From positions 62,001 to 126,000 of the forward strand of contig JAHDXR010000004.1 in the NCBI GenBank assembly GCA_023384105.1: DNA of 64,000 bases, written 5' to 3'. Below are positions 1 to 8,006 of this stretch, in pieces; position 1 is the first letter of the stretch; every line of letters begins with the position of its first letter. The translations under genes and the position numbers were made by a program. Below the pieces are notes generated by a model. It was not told the DNA's origin and did no database searches. It worked only from the letters and a program-made list of their open reading frames with translations. The stretch comes from Hyphomonadaceae bacterium (lineage in GTDB: Bacteria > Pseudomonadota > Alphaproteobacteria > Caulobacterales > Aquidulcibacteraceae).

Positions 1-591
1 CTCGACCGCTACGCCGCCCAGCTTGCCGCCGCCGGTCTGGGCGAGGAGCCGCTGACGCCGGACCTCACCTGGCTGCGCCATGTGATGCGCGATCCGCCGC
101 GCCTGAGCCCGGAATATTTCGGCATCCGCGGGCGCTACATCGTGCTGCTGCCGCGCGGCTCGAACGCGGACCCCGCGCGCCGCTGGTCGGAGGAGGGCTA
201 CGCCGAACTCGCGCGCCGCGCCGCCGGCTACGGGGTGACGCCGGTCGTGCTCGGCGGGCCGGAGGAGCGCCCGGTCGGCGCCGCCGTCGCCAAGGCCGAA
301 CCGCGCGCCAAGAACCTCGTCACCCGGCCGGACCTGTTCCAGACCATCGCGCTGATCGAGCGCTCGTCCTTCGCCGTCGGCGACGATGTCGACCTGATGC
401 ACGTCGCCGCCGCCGCCGGCGCGCCGTGCCTAGTCTTCCTGTCGGCCATGAGCCACCCCGAACTCAGCGCCCCGCGCGGGCCCGGCGGCGTGGTCACCCT
501 GACCGCCTCGGTGATCGCCGATCTGCCGGTGGAGCAGGTCGAGCGCCAGGTCCGGAATTGCGGCGTTTTCCGCCAGATCGCCACGGCTTGA
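1..591 (+). CDS. Glycosyltransferase family 9 (heptosyltransferase-like), 5' truncated by window edge
   Basis: The reading frame is open from base 1, so the N-terminal domain lies outside the window. The visible 196 residues are the C-terminal nucleotide-sugar-binding half of a GT9 (ADP-heptose:LPS heptosyltransferase-like) enzyme. They show YIVLLPRGSN, then RRWSEEGYAELARR, then the late motif AVGDDVDLMHVAAAAGAP. GT9 enzymes usually have G-N-D-T/S-G-P-M-H at that last site; here it reads GDDVDLMH, so the conserved Gly-Pro is lost. The family adds sugars to LPS core at the inner face of the inner membrane. The exact acceptor cannot be told from this fragment. Confidence 0.75.
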   Translation, partial: LDRYAAQLAAAGLGEEPLTPDLTWLRHVMRDPPRLSPEYFGIRGRYIVLLPRGSNADPARRWSEEGYAELARRAAGYGVTPVVLGGPEERPVGAAVAKAEPRAKNLVTRPDLFQTIALIERSSFAVGDDVDLMHVAAAAGAPCLVFLSAMSHPELSAPRGPGGVVTLTASVIADLPVEQVERQVRNCGVFRQIATA

Positions 592-676
592 TGAAAGCCG
601 CCGCAACAGCGATATTCCATTCATGAGTCACGCACCCCATAAGGGCTGCGGCGATTGTCATTGTATCAACAACCCC

Positions 677-693
677 AAGGAGAATGCCCGATA
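677..693 (+). promoter_or_regulatory. Shine-Dalgarno and non-canonical ATA start of infC
   Basis: AAGGAG (677-682) lies 8 nt before an in-frame ATA (691-693). The only ATG nearby (684-686) is out of frame and meets a stop after four codons. A TTG at 655 is in frame but would translate straight through the Shine-Dalgarno. infC is the classic gene with a rare initiator codon (AUU in E. coli), used for autoregulation because IF3 rejects such codons. AUA would be the equivalent here. Confidence 0.55.
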
Positions 694-1236
694 GCTAGAC
701 GTCCGTACGCTGCGCCGCCCCCTCAAAAGGACGGGCCGCGCGTGAACGAGGAAATCCGCGGCGTGCCGCGCGTGCTCCTCATCGATGAAGAAGGAGAGAA
801 GCAGGGGGAAATGCCGATCTCGGCGGCGCTCGAAGCCGCGCGCGAAGCCGGCCTCGATCTGGTCGAGGTGGCCCCCAACTCGAATCCGCCCGTCTGCAAG
901 ATTCTCGACTACGGCAAGTTCCGGTTCGAGGAGCAGAAGAAAAAGGCCGAAACCCGGAAGAAGGCCAAGCGGGTCGAGCTTAAGGAGATCAAGGTCCGTC
1001 CCAACATCGACGACCACGATTACGAAGTGAAGATGAAGGCCATCCATCGCTTCTTCGAAGAGGGCGACAAGGTGAAGGTCACGCTTCGCTTCCGTGGCCG
1101 CGAAATGGCGCACACCCATCTCGGCATGGAATTGCTCGAACGCATGCGCAACGAGCTCGACGACATCGCCAAGGTCGAACACGAGCCGCGCTTCGAGGGC
1201 CGCCAGGTCGTCATGGTGATGGCCCCGCGGGCGTAA
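691..1236 (+). CDS. infC: Translation initiation factor IF-3
   Basis: IF-3 binds the 30S subunit, keeps subunits apart and proofreads start codon and initiator tRNA. From the proposed ATA start it is 181 aa, normal for the family. The N-terminal domain includes [20 protein letters not shown] and [21 protein letters not shown] lysine-rich linker ([15 protein letters not shown]) leads to the C-terminal domain with [18 protein letters not shown] and [15 protein letters not shown] at 742 is an alternative start but would remove the conserved KDGPR lead-in. Usually infC is followed directly by rpmI-rplT; here about 960 bp of foreign-looking sequence separates them. Confidence 0.95.
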   Translation: MARRPYAAPPPQKDGPRVNEEIRGVPRVLLIDEEGEKQGEMPISAALEAAREAGLDLVEVAPNSNPPVCKILDYGKFRFEEQKKKAETRKKAKRVELKEIKVRPNIDDHDYEVKMKAIHRFFEEGDKVKVTLRFRGREMAHTHLGMELLERMRNELDDIAKVEHEPRFEGRQVVMVMAPRA

Positions 1237-1254
1237 AGCCCCGGCAGAACCAGT

Positions 1255-1406
1255 CACCCATTCCCGGATTGGCGCGCAGCGCCAACTCCGGGACCCATTA
1301 ACGCTGGCTTCAGCAAGTAGAGCCTTACTGGCGCCGCTTCTTCGGTTTTCGGCTTCGAGTTAATGGGTCCCGGGTTTTCGGCTTCGCCGAACCCCGGGAA
1401 TGGGTG
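1255..1406. repeat. Composite inverted repeat downstream of infC
   Basis: Two arms, 1255-1302 and 1359-1406, are imperfect inverted copies: CACCCATTCCCGG...GGGACCCATTAAC against GTTAATGGGTCCCGGG...CCCGGGAATGGGTG. Each arm has its own small hairpin (GGCGC-GCA-GCGCC in the left, CGGC-TTC-GCCG in the right). The right arm runs into the 3' end of the GIY-YIG reading frame. The layout resembles a small palindromic, MITE-like insertion and may also act as the infC terminator. Confidence 0.75.
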
Positions 1407-1558
1407 CTTGCGTACTTGCGCGCGAACTTCGACCCGACGCCGTTCTTGTGGTCCCACACACGGACGATGAGATCGAGCGCCGAGCCAAGATAGAGCGTCC
1501 CATGCCGGCGGCTCGCCATCATGTACGCCGCCGTCAGCCGGCTTTCACCTACACGCAT
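1325..1558 (-). pseudogene. Truncated GIY-YIG nuclease-like gene
   Basis: The N-terminal half of a small (normally about 90-100 aa) YhbQ-type GIY-YIG protein is recognisable: AAYMMASRRHGTLYLGSA, then RVWDHKNGVGSKFARKY. After that the reading frame enters the palindromic repeat and codes for unrelated basic sequence ending in KPKKRRQ. The C-terminal helix region with the conserved glutamate is missing. I read this as a gene broken by repeat insertion. The upstream end looks intact, with a possible ATG or GTG near 1558. No remaining 3' fragment was found before infC. Confidence 0.6.
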
Positions 1559-1562
1559 TGCA

Positions 1563-1985
1563 TCAGCCCCGCGTGTGTCTCCGCCGTCTGGTCATGATCG
1601 TCATGTTGATCAGCAGCAGGACGAGGCCGCCGCCTGCGCCGGCGGCATTGATCAGCGGAACGTAGTCCGGGTTGGCGTCGGCCCAGCTCTGGCCGCGCTC
1701 GCCCAGCGCCTCGCGCTCGGCCGCTTGCCGCGCCTCGCGCGCCTGTTCGCCCACGACGCCGAAATCGACGCTCTCCGGCAGCCCCACCGCCGCCAGCGAG
1801 AAGCCGCCGAAACTCGGCAGCTGGGTCGGCGAGTAGATCAGGTTGACGCCGAACGCGATCACCAGCGTCGCCAGGATCGCCGTCAGCCAGCGCGAGCCGG
1901 CGATGGCCGAGAGCGACGAGGCGATTTTGGCCTTCTCCTCGCGGAAAACGGCCTTCGCCTCGTCCAAGGATTGCGGCTGCCGCAT
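1563..1985 (-). CDS. Hypothetical membrane protein (140 aa)
   Basis: No family recognised. It has a charged N-terminal segment (SLDEAKAVFREEKAKIASSL), a hydrophobic segment around residues 30-48 (WLTAILATLVIAFGVNLIY), a middle region rich in Glu, Arg and Ala (about 85-105), a second hydrophobic stretch near 118-128 (GGGLVLLLINMTIM) and a basic tail (RRRRHTRG). It probably sits in the inner membrane with two spans. It lies opposite to its neighbours, between infC and rpmI, and may have arrived with the adjacent GIY-YIG fragment. Confidence 0.55.
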   Translation of the reverse strand: MRQPQSLDEAKAVFREEKAKIASSLSAIAGSRWLTAILATLVIAFGVNLIYSPTQLPSFGGFSLAAVGLPESVDFGVVGEQAREARQAAEREALGERGQSWADANPDYVPLINAAGAGGGLVLLLINMTIMTRRRRHTRG

Positions 1986-2199
1986 CGGCTCCTCCCACGC
2001 AGGCGGAGCCTAGCCGAGCAGCGGCCCGCCCGCCACGGCTCGCTGACCATGCCCTAACGTCAGTTCGGGCGCCCCGGCTCGCTTGTTCCGGCCGGCCCCC
2101 CATGCTACACGCCCCGCCTTCTTGGGCGGCCCGGCTGAACGGCATGCCGTGGCGGCCCTTTCGCGCGCCCTGCGCGCTTCGATCCGACTGGAGGATGAA

Positions 2200-2403
2200 A
2201 TGCCGAAACTGAAGACCAAGAGCGGCGTGAAAAAGCGCTTCAAGCTCACGGCTTCGGGCAAGGTGAAGGCCGGCGTCGCCGGCAAGCGCCACCGCCTGAT
2301 CAGCCACAAGGGCAAGTACATCCGTCAAAACCGCGGCACCGACGTCCTGGCCAAGCCGGACGGCGATCGCGTGAAGCTGTGGATTCCCTACGGGCTCGAT
2401 TGA
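2200..2403 (+). CDS. rpmI: 50S ribosomal protein L35
   Basis: 67 aa, standard for L35, starting MPKLKTKSGVKKRFKLT and containing GKRHRLISHKGKYIRQNRG. The start at 2200 follows GGAGG at 2190-2194. It is a small basic 23S rRNA-binding protein of the large subunit. rplT follows after 33 bp in the same transcript. A longer in-frame extension from 2083 exists but is unsupported by the family. Confidence 0.97.
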   Translation: MPKLKTKSGVKKRFKLTASGKVKAGVAGKRHRLISHKGKYIRQNRGTDVLAKPDGDRVKLWIPYGLD

Positions 2404-2436
2404 GCCGTTGAACCTCAAATCTGACGGAGAAGCACA

Positions 2437-2793
2437 ATGGCCCGCGTCAAAGGGGGCGTCACCGCCCACGCACGCCACAAGAAAGTTCTGAAGAAGGCGA
2501 AAGGCTATTATGGCCGCCGCAAGAACACCTTCCGCGCCGCCAACGCTGCGGTCGAGAAGGCCGGCCTCTACGCCTATCGCGACCGCAAGGCCAAGAAGCG
2601 CACCTTCCGCGCGCTCTGGATCCAGCGCATCAACGCCGCGGTGCGGGAAGAAGGCCTCACCTATTCCCGATTTATCAGCGGGCTCGCCAAGGCGGGCATC
2701 GAGCTGGACCGCAAGGTCATGGCCGACATCGCCATGCACGAGCCCGCGGCTTTCAAGGGTCTTGTCGCTCAAGCCCAAGCCGCACTGAAGTAA
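2437..2793 (+). CDS. rplT: 50S ribosomal protein L20
   Basis: 118 aa, full length for L20. It begins [28 protein letters not shown], with the typical long basic N-terminal helix, then [21 protein letters not shown] and a globular C-terminal domain. L20 binds 23S rRNA domains I-II early in 50S assembly and represses the rpmI-rplT operon in some bacteria. No obvious regulatory pseudoknot can be picked out upstream of rpmI by eye. GGAG sits just before the ATG. Confidence 0.98.
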   Translation: MARVKGGVTAHARHKKVLKKAKGYYGRRKNTFRAANAAVEKAGLYAYRDRKAKKRTFRALWIQRINAAVREEGLTYSRFISGLAKAGIELDRKVMADIAMHEPAAFKGLVAQAQAALK

Positions 2794-2810
2794 GCCGCCG
2801 CGCTACGCCA

Positions 2811-2977
2811 TCCTTCCCCTCGATGGGGAAGGTGGCCGCGAAGCGGCCGGAAGGGGTGGCAGCGCGACGCTTCGGGCTAGCCTCAAGTGGCTCATCCGCA
2901 CCGTTGAGAGACCACCCTCTCAGTCATCGCGCTTCGCGCGCTGACAGCTCTCCCATCGAGGGAGAGCAGGGGAGTCA
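2811..2977. repeat. Palindromic repeat cluster between rplT and pheS (family C type)
   Basis: Stacked hairpins: CTTCCCC-TCGA-TGGGGAAG, GGCCGC-GAA-GCGGCC, then CGCGC-TTC-GCGCG and CTCTCCC-ATCGA-GGGAGAG towards the pheS start. It is similar in style to the family C elements at 4274, 23996, 24678 and 53175. It may serve as terminator for rplT. No gene is visible in it. Confidence 0.6.
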
Positions 2978-2979
2978 CG

Positions 2980-4068
2980 ATGAACGCCGGCGCCACCGAT
3001 CTCCACGCCCTCGAACGCGATCTGCTCGCGCGCGCAGCCGCGGCCGACGACGAAGCATCGCTCGAAGCGCTGCGCGTCGAAGCGCTGGGCAAGCAGGGCT
3101 CCATTTCGGCGCTGATGAAGAACCTGGGCGCGATGAGCCCGGACGAGCGCAGGACGTTCGGCGCCGCCCTCAACGTCCTCAAGGATAAGGTCACCGAAGC
3201 CATCCTCGCCAAGAAGGCGGCGCTCGCCGAAGCCGCGCTCGACCGCCAGCTTCAGGCCGAAGCGGTGGACGTCACGCTGCCGCCGGTGAAGCCCCGCCTC
3301 GGCACGATCCATCCCGTCTCGCAGGTGATGGAGGAACTCGCCGCCATCTTCGGCGAGATGGGCTTCGCCGTCGAAGAAGGCCCCGACATCGAGACCGACT
3401 TCAACAACTTCACCGCGCTCAATTTCCCGCCGAACCATCCGGCGCGCGAAACGCACGACACGTTCTTTCTCGACGCAAAGGGCGAGGACGGCGCGCGCAA
3501 GGTGCTGCGCACGCACACGAGCCCGGTGCAGGTGCGCACCATGCTGAAGCAGAAGCCGCCCATCCGCATGATCTGCATGGGCCGCACCTTCCGCAAAGAC
3601 TCCGACGCCACCCACACGCCGATGTTCCACCAGATCGAAGGCCTCGTCATCGACGAAACCTCGACCATGGCTGACTTGAAGAGCGTGCTCACCGCCGCGC
3701 TGAAAGCCTATTTCGAAGTGGACGACGTGCGCCTGCGCTTCCGCCCGCACCATTTCCCGTTCACCGAGCCGAGCGCGGAAGTCGATGTCGGCTGCGACCG
3801 CTCCGGCGGCCAGGTGAGGATCGGCGTGGGAAACGATTGGCTCGAAATCCTCGGCAGCGGCATGGTGCATCCGAACGTGCTCCGCAACTGCGGCATCGAT
3901 CCGGACAGATACCAAGGCTACGCCTTCGGCATGGGCATCGACCGCCTCGCCATGCTGAAGTACGGCATGCCCGATCTCCGCGACTTCTTCGCCGCCGACA
4001 CGCGCTGGCTGAAACACTACGGCTTCTCGCCATACTTGCTGCCCGGCTTGGCGCAGGGAGTGGGGTGA
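2980..4068 (+). CDS. pheS: Phenylalanine--tRNA ligase alpha subunit
   Basis: 362 aa, full length. PheS carries the catalytic core of the heterotetrameric class II PheRS in the cytoplasm. The N-terminal coiled coil (about 1-90) is followed by motif 2-type sequence [32 protein letters not shown] and the C-terminal motif 3 region [20 protein letters not shown] follow. PheT starts 295 bp downstream, separated by palindromic repeats. This is unusual spacing for an operon whose subunits are needed in equal amounts. Confidence 0.98.
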   Translation: MNAGATDLHALERDLLARAAAADDEASLEALRVEALGKQGSISALMKNLGAMSPDERRTFGAALNVLKDKVTEAILAKKAALAEAALDRQLQAEAVDVTLPPVKPRLGTIHPVSQVMEELAAIFGEMGFAVEEGPDIETDFNNFTALNFPPNHPARETHDTFFLDAKGEDGARKVLRTHTSPVQVRTMLKQKPPIRMICMGRTFRKDSDATHTPMFHQIEGLVIDETSTMADLKSVLTAALKAYFEVDDVRLRFRPHHFPFTEPSAEVDVGCDRSGGQVRIGVGNDWLEILGSGMVHPNVLRNCGIDPDRYQGYAFGMGIDRLAMLKYGMPDLRDFFAADTRWLKHYGFSPYLLPGLAQGVG

Positions 4069-4164
4069 TGGGCGCCGCTTTAAACTGCTCTCCCGTTTAC
4101 GGGGAAGCTGTCAGCACGCGCAGCGTGTCGACAGCGGGGGCGGGCGCCGGCGTTCGCCGGGCTT

Positions 4165-4266
4165 TATGGAGCGCCGGCGCCCCCGCCGGCATGCGCCAGA
4201 TCGAACGAGCGCCTACCCTTGTCGGTAGCAGTCGCGCCATGCCGGCGAGGGCGCCGGCGCTCCATA
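4165..4266. repeat. Palindromic repeat, family B
   Basis: Perfect 16-bp inverted arms TATGGAGCGCCGGCGC (4165-4180) and GCGCCGGCGCTCCATA (4251-4266) enclose about 70 bp. The enclosed sequence contains GCATGCG and CTTGTCGGTAGC. Nearly the same element recurs at 44800-44900 and in part at 28582-28640. It lies between pheS and pheT. Confidence 0.8.
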
Positions 4267-4273
4267 GTTTGTG

Positions 4274-4345
4274 CGCGACGTCGAACGTCGCGCTTCACCC
4301 CGCCCCCCAATCCCCTCCGCTCGAGGGGAGGGGGAGCGCGGTTGC
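4274..4345. repeat. Palindromic repeat, family C (half element)
   Basis: CGAACGTCGCGCTTCACCCC followed by a G/C-run hairpin CCCCTCCGCTCGAGGGGAGGGG. The same order, almost base for base, occurs at 53287-53335. It ends about 20 bp before the pheT start codon. Confidence 0.75.
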
Positions 4346-4363
4346 GCTCTCAGGGATCGCCCC

Positions 4364-6757
4364 ATGAAATTCACGCTCTCCTGGCTCAAAGAGCATCTCG
4401 CCACCGATGCGGGCGTCGACGCCATCGTCGAGCGCATGACCATGACCGGCCTCGAGGTCGAAGGCGTCGAGAACGCCGGCGAGAAGCTCAAGGCCTTCAC
4501 CGTCGCGCGCGTCGTCAGCGCCGCCAAGCACCCGAACGCCGACAAGCTGCAGGTCTGCCAGGTCGAAACCGCGCAAGGCCGGCTCGAAATCGTCTGCGGC
4601 GCGCCGAACGCGCGCGCGGGCCTCGTCACCGCGTTCGCGCCCATCGGCGCCTACATTCCGGGCTCCGGCCTCACGCTCGAAGCCAAGCCGGTGCGCGGCG
4701 TCGTCTCCAACGGCATGCTCTGCTCGGGCGCCGAGCTTGAACTCGACACCGACGCCGACGGCATCCTCGAACTCGATCCCGAACTCAAAGTCGGAACCCC
4801 GCTCGCCGAAGCGCTCGGCCTCAACGATCCGGTGATCGACATCGAAGTCACGCCCAACCGTCCCGACTGGCTGGGCGTCGCCGGCATCGCCCGCGACCTC
4901 GCCGCCGCCGGCCTCGGCAAAGTGCTGACCAAGCCCGTTCTGCCCGTGCCGGGCCGCTATCCGTCGCCGCAGAAAGTCGCGACCGAAGCGCCGCAGGCGT
5001 GCCCGATGTTCGCCGGCCGCTTCATCCGCGGCGTCCGGAACGGCCCGTCGCCGGCGTGGCTGCAGCAGCGCCTGCGCGCCATCGGCCAGAAGCCGATCAG
5101 CGCGCTGGTCGACATCACCAACCTGATCACGCACGACCGCGCCCGTCCGCTGCACGTCTATGATGCGGCTAAGCTGTCCGGCGTCGTCCGCGCCCGCATG
5201 GGCCGCGACGGCGAGAGCTTCAAGGCGCTCAACGGCAACGTCTACAACGTCACGCCCGCCATGTGCGTGATCGCCGACGACGAGCGCGTGCTCGGTCTGG
5301 GCGGCGTCATCGGCGGCGAATATTCCGGCGTCGGCGAAGACACGACCGACATCCTGGTCGAATGCGCGCTGTTCGATCCCACCGTCACCCACCAGACCGG
5401 CCGCGCGCTCACGCTGACCACCGACGCGCAATACCGCTTCACCCGCGGCGTCGATTCCGGCTTCGTCGTTCCCGGCCTCGAACTCGCCACCCACCTCATC
5501 AAAGAGCTGTGCGGCGGCGAGCCGAGCGAGATCATGATCGCCGGCAAGGAGCCCGAGCCGCCGAAGCCGATCACCTTCAATCCCGACCGCGTGCGCCAGC
5601 TCGCCGGCATCGACGTGAAACCGACGCGCGTGCGCGCCGTGCTGAAGGATCTCGGCTTCGAAGTGAGCGGGGAAGGGCAAAGCTCGAAGAACTTCATCGT
5701 CCAGCCGCCGACCTGGCGGCGCGACGTCGAAGGCGGCGCCGATCTCGTGGAGGAGGTCGCGCGCATCGAGGGCTACGACAAGCTGCCGGTGAACGAGCCG
5801 CCGCGCGCGCCCGGCTTCCGCCCGCCCCCGGCCAGCGTCGGCGAAAGCCGCATCCGGCTCGCGCGCCGCGCCGCCGCCTCGCTCGGCTACAACGAAGCCA
5901 TCACCTGGAGCTTCTGCTCGCGCGCGCAGGCGCAGGCGTTCGGCGGCGGCGCCGAGCAGATGCTCGTCGCCAACCCGATCGCATCCGATCTCGATTGCAT
6001 GCGGCCCACGGCTTTGCCGCAATTGCTCGTCGCCGCGCAGAAGAACGCCGACCGCGGCTTCGACGATGCGCGCCTGTTCGAAGCCGGCCCGGCCTATGCG
6101 AACGTCCATGACGGCGGCCAGAGCCGCACGCTCGCCGCCGTCTGGCGCGCGCGCCCGCTGCGGCACTGGCGCGCCGCACCGCAGCCCGACATCTTCGACG
6201 TGAAGCGCGACGTGCTGACGATCCTCGAAGCCGTCGGCGCGCCCGTCGCTTCGCTGCAAACGTCCAGCGAAGCGCCCGCGCACTGGCGCCCCGGCCGCAC
6301 CGGCGCGCTGAAGCTCGGCCCAAAAGCGATCGCTTATTTCGGCGAAATCCACCCGCGCGCGCTCAAGGCCATCGGCGTCGAAGCGCCGGCGCTTGCGTTC
6401 GAGATCTTCATCGACGCGCTGCCTGCGCCGCGCGCCAGAGGCGGGCGCGCCAAGGCGCCGCTCGAAAAGCTCGATCTGCAGCCGCTGACGCGCGACTTCG
6501 CCTTCATCGTCGACGACGGCGTCTCCGCGCAGGACGTCGTCCGCGCCGCCGTCGGCGCCGACAAGCAGCTCGTCGCCGACGTGAACCTGTTCGACGTCTA
6601 TCGCGGCGAGCGCATGGCGCCGGGCAAGAAGAGCCTCGCCATCGAAGTCACGCTGCAGCCGCGCGAAAAGACGCTCACCGACGCCGAGATCGAAGCCGCC
6701 AGCGCCAAGATCGTCAGCGCCGTAATGAAAGCCACGGGCGGCGCGCTGCGCGGCTAA
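4364..6757 (+). CDS. pheT: Phenylalanine--tRNA ligase beta subunit
   Basis: 797 aa from MKFTLSWLKEHL, the usual start of PheT; the 31 in-frame codons upstream encode repeat sequence. The N-terminal tRNA-binding (OB) domain (about 40-150) contains AKHPNADKLQVCQVET and SNGMLCSGAELEL. The B3/B4 editing domain covers about 210-390, B5 about 400-475, then the catalytic-like core. The C-terminal FDX-ACB domain (LQPLTRDFAFIVDDGVSAQ to the end) grips the tRNA anticodon stem. It partners PheS to charge tRNA-Phe and edits mischarged Tyr. Confidence 0.97.
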   Translation: MKFTLSWLKEHLATDAGVDAIVERMTMTGLEVEGVENAGEKLKAFTVARVVSAAKHPNADKLQVCQVETAQGRLEIVCGAPNARAGLVTAFAPIGAYIPGSGLTLEAKPVRGVVSNGMLCSGAELELDTDADGILELDPELKVGTPLAEALGLNDPVIDIEVTPNRPDWLGVAGIARDLAAAGLGKVLTKPVLPVPGRYPSPQKVATEAPQACPMFAGRFIRGVRNGPSPAWLQQRLRAIGQKPISALVDITNLITHDRARPLHVYDAAKLSGVVRARMGRDGESFKALNGNVYNVTPAMCVIADDERVLGLGGVIGGEYSGVGEDTTDILVECALFDPTVTHQTGRALTLTTDAQYRFTRGVDSGFVVPGLELATHLIKELCGGEPSEIMIAGKEPEPPKPITFNPDRVRQLAGIDVKPTRVRAVLKDLGFEVSGEGQSSKNFIVQPPTWRRDVEGGADLVEEVARIEGYDKLPVNEPPRAPGFRPPPASVGESRIRLARRAAASLGYNEAITWSFCSRAQAQAFGGGAEQMLVANPIASDLDCMRPTALPQLLVAAQKNADRGFDDARLFEAGPAYANVHDGGQSRTLAAVWRARPLRHWRAAPQPDIFDVKRDVLTILEAVGAPVASLQTSSEAPAHWRPGRTGALKLGPKAIAYFGEIHPRALKAIGVEAPALAFEIFIDALPAPRARGGRAKAPLEKLDLQPLTRDFAFIVDDGVSAQDVVRAAVGADKQLVADVNLFDVYRGERMAPGKKSLAIEVTLQPREKTLTDAEIEAASAKIVSAVMKATGGALRG

Positions 6758-6770
6758 CGCGGCGCCCCCA

Positions 6771-6903
6771 CGTTTCCCGGCCAAGCAAGCGGGCATCGAA
6801 CGATGCGCGCTCGCGCCGCGCCGGGACCCAGGGGCAAACGCTTCCCCGCTTATCCTTGGGGCCCGGATCGCACCCCGGCTCAGGGCCGGGGCTGCGTCCG
6901 GGG
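6771..6903. repeat. Palindromic repeat, family A (copy A1)
   Basis: It reads CGTTTCCCGGCC, then a GATGCGCGCTCGC segment, CCGGGACCCAGGGGC, and finally CGGATCGCACCCCGGCT with GCCGGGGCTGCGTCCGGG. Related copies lie at 10380 (inverted), 43143, 59188 and 59392. It sits between pheT and the guanidine riboswitch. Confidence 0.8.
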
Positions 6904-6947
6904 GCGCGCGGAGTTGAAGCGCGGCGCTCTCGTCCTACCTATGCGTT

Positions 6948-6991
6948 GCGCGGGACGGCCCGCGCGCTTTTCATCCAGCGGGGACGGCCCC
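6948..6991 (+). promoter_or_regulatory. Guanidine-II (mini-ykkC) riboswitch
   Basis: Two successive GC-rich hairpins both have the loop ACGG: GCGCGGG-ACGG-CCCGCGC (6948-6965) and GGGG-ACGG-CCCC (6980-6991), joined by a 14-nt linker. Two stems with ACGR loops are the defining features of the guanidine-II class, in which guanidinium-bound loops kiss and free the ribosome-binding site. The next gene is the guanidinium exporter. Its Shine-Dalgarno AAGGAG (7009-7014) is 17 nt beyond the second hairpin, which suits translational control. Confidence 0.85.
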
Positions 6992-7019
6992 ATAAGCGCG
7001 AACGCGCGAAGGAGTCGTC

Positions 7020-7343
7020 ATGAACGCCTGGATCATGCTTGCCGCGGCGGGCCTGCTCGAAATCGTCTGGGCCGTCGGCCTCAAATACGCCCACGGCTTC
7101 ACTAGGCCGCTCGCCAGCGCCGTCACCATCGCCGCCATGGTCGTTTCGATGTGGCTGCTGGCGCAGGCCGCGCGCACGCTGCCGATCGGCACGGCCTACG
7201 CGATCTGGACCGGCATCGGCGCGGTCGGCGCCGCCGTCCTCGGCATCATGCTGTTCTCCGAAAGCGCCAGCGTCGTGCGGATCGGCTGCATCGGCCTGAT
7301 CGTTGCGGGCATCGTCGGCCTCAAGCTCTCCTCGCCCGCTTGA
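7020..7343 (+). CDS. gdx: SMR-family guanidinium exporter (Gdx/SugE)
   Basis: 107 aa with four transmembrane helices, the size of small multidrug resistance proteins. The first helix has [19 protein letters not shown] with the essential membrane-embedded Glu. The later [19 protein letters not shown] and [17 protein letters not shown] are typical of the SugE/Gdx branch rather than EmrE. Gdx dimers export guanidinium in exchange for protons across the inner membrane. The guanidine-II riboswitch immediately upstream strongly supports this substrate. Confidence 0.92.
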   Translation: MNAWIMLAAAGLLEIVWAVGLKYAHGFTRPLASAVTIAAMVVSMWLLAQAARTLPIGTAYAIWTGIGAVGAAVLGIMLFSESASVVRIGCIGLIVAGIVGLKLSSPA

Positions 7344-7361
7344 GGCCGCACTTTCCAAGAA

Positions 7362-7934
7362 TCAGAACGGATTGATCCGCCGGCGGCGCGAATAGGCGAG
7401 GTAGCCGATATTGGCGCCGAGCCGGAAGCCCACGCCCGCGCGCATCGGCGCCAGCGTGACGCCGTCGCGGCGCTGATAGTTCACGCCGACGCCGCCGATG
7501 AAATAGGCCGAGCCGTCGACGCCGGGGAAGCGCTGGAAGATCTGGTCCGGATCGCGCATGCCATAGACCAGCGTGAACACTTTCGAGGCGTTGCCGCCGG
7601 TGTCGAAGCCGAGCGACGGTCCTTGCCAGTAGACGCGCGTCACGCCGCTGCGCCCTTTCAGCCTGAGCCGCCCGTCGCCATAGCGCAGGCCCACGCCGAT
7701 CGCGCCCGAGCCTTCTTCGCCTTCGATGTAGCCGTTCGGCCGGCCCAGGTCCTCGAACACGTGGCTGACCGCCGCCGCCACGCCTTCCGCGCCCGCGCCG
7801 AAGAAGCGCTCGGCTGCGTCGACGATCTCCGGTTCCGAATAGGTGTCGTCGCGCTGCGCCCATGCCGCGCCCGGCAAGAGCGCGCTCGCGCCCAATCCCA
7901 GGGCCAAAGCGCGGCGTGAAATCTCATCGGTCAT
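7362..7934 (-). CDS. DUF1134 envelope protein, EipA-like
   Basis: 190 aa from MTDEISRRALALG, with GAGG six bases before this ATG; the upstream GTG overlaps that site and is less likely. A signal peptide ends near GAAWAQ. The mature part matches DUF1134: AAERFFGAGAEGVAAAV, RPNGYIEGEEGSGA, RVYWQGPSLGFDTGGNASK, then DGSAYFIGGVGVNYQ. In Brucella the family member EipA is a periplasmic protein needed for envelope integrity. It is convergent with gdx and separated from it by 18 bp. Confidence 0.85.
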   Translation of the reverse strand: MTDEISRRALALGLGASALLPGAAWAQRDDTYSEPEIVDAAERFFGAGAEGVAAAVSHVFEDLGRPNGYIEGEEGSGAIGVGLRYGDGRLRLKGRSGVTRVYWQGPSLGFDTGGNASKVFTLVYGMRDPDQIFQRFPGVDGSAYFIGGVGVNYQRRDGVTLAPMRAGVGFRLGANIGYLAYSRRRRINPF

Positions 7935-8006
7935 GGCGTACCTCACTGCTCAGCATATGTGGCGCGCGCGGTGCTGAGCGCAAGCTGAACGGGACGGCGT
8001 GAGAAC

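Noticed and set aside
655-690. TTG start at 655 extending IF3 by 12 residues
   Set aside because: The extension is encoded by the leader and Shine-Dalgarno region and is not IF3-like.
4295-6796. 833-codon open frame opposite pheT
   Set aside because: It is a shadow of PheT in GC-rich DNA; the sequence is Arg/Ala/Asp-rich with no domain, while the + strand encodes a full PheT.
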